A stretch of DNA of 64,000 nucleotides from BOG-1184 sp049514575. Lineage in GTDB: Bacteria; Fibrobacterota; Chitinivibrionia; Chitinivibrionales; Chitinispirillaceae. The stretch is taken from assembly GCA_049514575.1 (NCBI GenBank), contig JBEKUX010000001.1:62001-126000 (forward strand), given 5' to 3'. A program made the position numbers and the translations under genes. Each line of letters starts with the position of its first letter. Within the stretch, counting starts at the first letter, position 1. The notes below the pieces were generated by a model, which saw nothing but the letters and a program-made list of their open reading frames with translations, made no database searches and was not told the origin of the DNA. This document shows positions 61,238 through 64,000 of this stretch, in pieces.

Positions 61238-62200
61238 ATGCGTATTCTTTCCGGAATAAAACCCTCAGGCACCATTCACATCGGCAACTACCTGGGCATG
61301 ATCAAACCCATGGTGGACGCGCAGTCGCGGGGCGAGCTGTTCTGCTTTGTCGCCAACCTGCACAGCCTCACGACCCAGTTTGACGGGAAAAAAATGGCCG
61401 TCGACACCCGCGCTGCGATCCTCGACCTGCTCGCGCTCGGCATCGACCCGGACGCTTGCGTGTTCTGGGTGCAGTCGGACGTCCCCGAGGTCGCGGAGCT
61501 CACCTGGTACCTGAACAACGTCACGGCCGTGGGACTCCTCGAGCGGTGCCACGCCTATAAAGACGCGGTTGCCAAGAACATCCCGGCAAGCAACGGTCTG
61601 TTTTCGTACCCGGTGCTCATGGCGGCCGATATTCTGCTGTATCAGAGCCACCGGGTGCCGGTCGGCAGAGACCAGAAGCAGCATGTGGAGGTGGCGCGGG
61701 ACATCGCTATCAGGTTCAACAATACCTACGGCGAAGCATTTATCCTGCCGGAACCGGAGATCGTTGACGAGCTGGCCGTGATCCCCGGCATTGACGGGCA
61801 GAAAATGTCGAAATCGTACGGTAATACGATCGAGATCTTTGTGGCCGAGAACGCGCTCAAAAAGAAAATAATGAACATCGTCACTGACCCGACGCCGGTC
61901 GAGGCGCCAAAGGACCCGGGCAAGAGCGTCATCTACGCCCTGTACCGTCTTTTTGCCGATCAGTCAAGGGCTGCCGTAATGACGGAAAAATTCCGGGCTG
62001 GGGGCTACGGCTACGGCGAGGCGAAAAAGGAACTCTTCGCCACGCTGTGGGAGTATTTCGCACCCTACCGCGCGCGCCGTGACGCGCTCGAAAAAGATCC
62101 GGGTGTCGTTGCCGGGATACGGAAAAAAGGCGCGGAAAAAGCCAGAGGGATCGCCCAGAAAACGCTCGAACGGGTGCGGGAACTCGTCGGGGTGAAATAG
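61238..62200 (+). CDS. trpS: Tryptophanyl-tRNA synthetase
   Basis: This class I synthetase charges tRNA-Trp. 320 residues, a normal length. It has the HIGH-type signature GTIHIGNYLG, the tryptophan-site segments CFVANLHSLTTQF and YPVLMAADILLYQ, VGRDQKQHVEVARDIA, and the KMSKS loop as GQKMSKSYGN. AGGAG precedes the ATG by about 11 bases. It is a monocistronic-looking gene. Confidence 0.97.
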   Translation: MRILSGIKPSGTIHIGNYLGMIKPMVDAQSRGELFCFVANLHSLTTQFDGKKMAVDTRAAILDLLALGIDPDACVFWVQSDVPEVAELTWYLNNVTAVGLLERCHAYKDAVAKNIPASNGLFSYPVLMAADILLYQSHRVPVGRDQKQHVEVARDIAIRFNNTYGEAFILPEPEIVDELAVIPGIDGQKMSKSYGNTIEIFVAENALKKKIMNIVTDPTPVEAPKDPGKSVIYALYRLFADQSRAAVMTEKFRAGGYGYGEAKKELFATLWEYFAPYRARRDALEKDPGVVAGIRKKGAEKARGIAQKTLERVRELVGVK

Positions 62201-62250
62201 CGCTCCGCCGAGATTCCGTTTGCCGCTCTCCCTCATTGTATTTTCTTCCC

Positions 62251-63222
62251 ATGTCCTCCTCAAAGAAAGCGTTCATTACCGGCTGTGCAGGCTTTGCCGG
62301 CAAATATCTGGCCGGATATCTGGCCGGACAGGGATGGCGCGTCTACGGCACCGACCGCTGGCCGTCGTGCGACTGCCGCGACGTTGAATATCACGAAGGC
62401 GATATTCTTGACACCGCGGCAATCGCGCAGATGCTTTTTTCGATCAGGCCCGAACGCATTTTCCATCTTGCTGGAGTCAGTTTTCCCTCTGACGCCGATA
62501 AATCGCCCCGGCAGGCGCTCGACATCAACATCATGGGGGCGGCCTCGATTCTTGACGCTGCGCACCAGGCGTGCCCGTCCTCCCGGATCCTGCTTGTCGG
62601 GTCGTCAAAGCAATACAGCGATGCGGCTGCCGTTGATGCCATTTCGGAAGAAACGCCATGCAGCCCGACCAGTTTCTACGGGATCTCGAAATATGCGGCG
62701 GAATGCATCGGCGTGCAGTTTGTCAGACAGTACGGGATGGACATCCGGTTCACCCGGTCGTTCAACCATACCGGGCCCGGCCAGTCTCCCCGTTTTGTCT
62801 GTTCCGACTGGACAAAACAGGTGGTTGCAATAGAACTCGGGAAAGCGGACGCGCGTGACGCGCGCGTCCGGGTCGGCGATACGGGCCCGGCAATAGATTT
62901 CACGGATGTCCGGGATGTGGTCCGCGCCTATCACCTGATTCTCGAAAATGGCTGTGCCGGAGAGGCGTATAACGTCTGCAGCGGGAGGGCGGTTCCGCTC
63001 AAAGACCTGCTTTCCGAGATTGTCAGGAAAGCAAGCAGAAAAATCGTCATCGAGCAGGACCATACCCGGGACCGCCTCCATAAAACCGGCGTAAAAACAA
63101 TCGGCGACCACTCAAAACTCACCCGTGCCACCGGCTGGCAGCCCGAAATTCCCCTTTCAAAGACGCTCGACGACCTTTACCGCTGGTGGAGTGCGTCACT
63201 CTCCCCGGCGGCGGTAAAATGA
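62251..63222 (+). CDS. NAD-dependent sugar epimerase/dehydratase, GDP-mannose dehydratase-like
   Basis: 323 residues of the extended short-chain dehydrogenase family. The NAD site is ITGCAGFAGKYLAGYL, the catalytic triad is represented by LVGSSKQYSD and the YGISKYAAE (YxxxK) motif, and RFTRSFNHTGPGQSPRFVCSDWTKQV is typical of GDP-mannose 4,6-dehydratase and GDP-6-deoxy-lyxo-hexulose reductase relatives, which make deoxysugars for surface glycans. ATG 62251 is chosen over the in-frame TTG 62236; neither has a good ribosome site. Exact substrate is not decided. Confidence 0.82.
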   Translation: MSSSKKAFITGCAGFAGKYLAGYLAGQGWRVYGTDRWPSCDCRDVEYHEGDILDTAAIAQMLFSIRPERIFHLAGVSFPSDADKSPRQALDINIMGAASILDAAHQACPSSRILLVGSSKQYSDAAAVDAISEETPCSPTSFYGISKYAAECIGVQFVRQYGMDIRFTRSFNHTGPGQSPRFVCSDWTKQVVAIELGKADARDARVRVGDTGPAIDFTDVRDVVRAYHLILENGCAGEAYNVCSGRAVPLKDLLSEIVRKASRKIVIEQDHTRDRLHKTGVKTIGDHSKLTRATGWQPEIPLSKTLDDLYRWWSASLSPAAVK

Positions 63223-63266
63223 ACTACCCCGTAGCAAGAAGTATCCGAAAAATGCCTTTCCCCTGT

Positions 63267-63290
63267 CCCCTCTCCGCTGGCGGAGAGGGG
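63267..63290. repeat. REP-like hairpin upstream of ahcY
   Basis: CCCCTCTCCG-CTGG-CGGAGAGGGG is a perfect 10-bp hairpin. It is followed by a second short palindromic stretch (GAACGAAGTTC, 63293-63303). No T-run follows. This is a dispersed-repeat-like element in the gap 63223-63442, which otherwise holds nothing I recognise. Confidence 0.6.
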
Positions 63291-63442
63291 TAGAACGAAG
63301 TTCGGGGTGAGGCGAAAGCCTTTGAGGAATTAAACTCATTGTGATTAAAAACTGCGGAAGAGCATATTGTATTTTTTTGTGCCGAACGGCAGCACATTGA
63401 TACAGTTACACTTTTGAGACGCTTATAGAGAAGGAGTCGCTG

Positions 63443-64000
63443 ATGGTACCGCATATTGACTTATGGACAAATTCCCCGTACCAGGTCAAAGACATTTCCC
63501 TCGCCGAGTGGGGCCGCAAAGAGATGGAGATCGCGGAACAGGAGATGCCGGGCCTCATGGCGATCCGCGAGAAATATGCCCCGCAGAAGCCGCTCGCCGG
63601 CGTGCGGATTTCCGGGTCACTGCACATGACGATCCAGACCGCGGTGCTTATCGAAACCCTGCGCCTCCTCGGCGCGTCGGTCAGGTGGGCCTCGTGCAAT
63701 ATCTTTTCGACCCAGGACCATGCCGCGGCAGCGGTTGCAAAAGCAGGCATTCCGGTGTTTGCCTGGAAAGCCGAGACCCTCGAGGAGTACTGGGCCTGCA
63801 CGTTCCAGGCGCTCATGCATCCGGACGGGAAAGGGCCGCAGCTCATCGTGGACGACGGCGGCGACGCCACGCTCCTGATCCACAAGGGATATCAGCTCGA
63901 AAAAGGCGACGCCTGGGTGAAAACCCCTTCGTCAAACCACGAAGAGCAGGTCATCAAAGACCTGCTTGTCAAGGTGCACGAAAAGAAGCCGAAGGTCTGG
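63443..64000 (+). CDS. ahcY: Adenosylhomocysteinase, N-terminal part (3' end outside window)
   Basis: AhcY hydrolyses S-adenosylhomocysteine to adenosine and homocysteine in the methyl cycle. The 186 visible residues match the family closely: VKDISLAEWGRKEMEIAEQE, PGLMAIREKYA, GVRISGSLHMTIQTAVLIET, ASCNIFSTQDHAAAAVA, ETLEEYW and IVDDGGDATLLIHKG. The first substrate-binding His and the DDGGD aspartates are present. AAGGAG lies 7 bases before the ATG. No S-adenosylhomocysteine riboswitch is evident in the leader. The gene runs off the right edge. Confidence 0.97.
   Translation, partial: MVPHIDLWTNSPYQVKDISLAEWGRKEMEIAEQEMPGLMAIREKYAPQKPLAGVRISGSLHMTIQTAVLIETLRLLGASVRWASCNIFSTQDHAAAAVAKAGIPVFAWKAETLEEYWACTFQALMHPDGKGPQLIVDDGGDATLLIHKGYQLEKGDAWVKTPSSNHEEQVIKDLLVKVHEKKPKVW

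Noticed and set aside
63291..63442. S-adenosylhomocysteine or SAM riboswitch ahead of ahcY
   Set aside because: No conserved aptamer core could be recognised; only repeat-like hairpins are present.
1..64000. CRISPR array, prophage or rRNA operon
   Set aside because: No regularly spaced repeats, no phage structural or integrase gene and no rRNA sequence were found.

Overview
The window looks like a chromosomal piece of a Gram-negative, moderately GC-rich bacterium, most likely a member of the Fibrobacterota (Fibrobacteria/Chitinispirillia-like). The main pointer is a TIGR02147-type regulator next to a secreted DUF2341/LamG lipoprotein, a pairing typical of Fibrobacter relatives. A glycoside hydrolase ends in a type IX-like sorting tail, and LptE, BtuB and a Wzi-like barrel show an outer membrane. 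The assignment is inferred from gene families; no rRNA is present.

Layout. 0-1.1 kb: end of tpiA, secG, tRNA-Leu(GAG). 1.1-9.8 kb: accessory stretch with a sigma-region-2-like fragment, two decayed 3' ends of one insertion sequence, the TIGR02147/lipoprotein pair, a secreted GH2 enzyme and a TMTC-like membrane/TPR protein. 9.8-18.9 kb: complete overlapping recC-recB-recD. 19-25.5 kb: a DJ-1 family protein, a secreted leucine-rich-repeat protein and the glycine cleavage genes gcvT, gcvH, gcvPA, gcvPB, with a MITE-like element between gcvT and gcvH. 25.6-30.4 kb: SH3-like exported protein, rpmB, and a convergent btuB-btuF cobalamin uptake operon led by two consecutive cobalamin riboswitches with a terminator between them. 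30.5-32.9 kb: an AT-rich three-gene cassette (two membrane proteins and a DUF4145 protein) of unknown role. 33-44.5 kb: comM, coaE, surface polysaccharide genes (sugar-phosphate transferase, Wzi-like barrel, two glycosyltransferases), a YkgJ-type cysteine cluster protein, a single polypeptide that fuses a NifS/IscS cysteine desulfurase to quinolinate synthase NadA, a structured intergenic element and an anti-sigma-type ATPase.

45.2-49.1 kb is a second AT-rich accessory block. It holds another TMTC-like TPR protein and a probable retron: a retron-type reverse transcriptase with NAxxH, YVDD and ITG motifs, translationally coupled to an XRE helix-turn-helix protein and preceded by about 300 nt of stem-loops bounded by complementary ends. 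49.2-52.3 kb: type VI secretion baseplate genes tssE-tssF-tssG. 52.4-55.8 kb: three tandem paralogous lipoprotein genes, one with an internal Ig-domain duplication and one broken by a single in-frame TGA. 55.9-64 kb: lptE, a DinG-type helicase with N-terminal exonuclease, tRNA-Ser(TGA), a parallel beta-helix protein, trpS, a GDP-mannose dehydratase-like epimerase and the start of ahcY.

The best candidates for new biology are the HTH-linked retron locus (47.3-49.0 kb), the NifS-NadA fusion (39.0-41.2 kb), the tandem cobalamin riboswitch (29.4-29.9 kb), the DUF4145 membrane cassette (30.6-32.9 kb) and the structured element at 43.36-43.52 kb.
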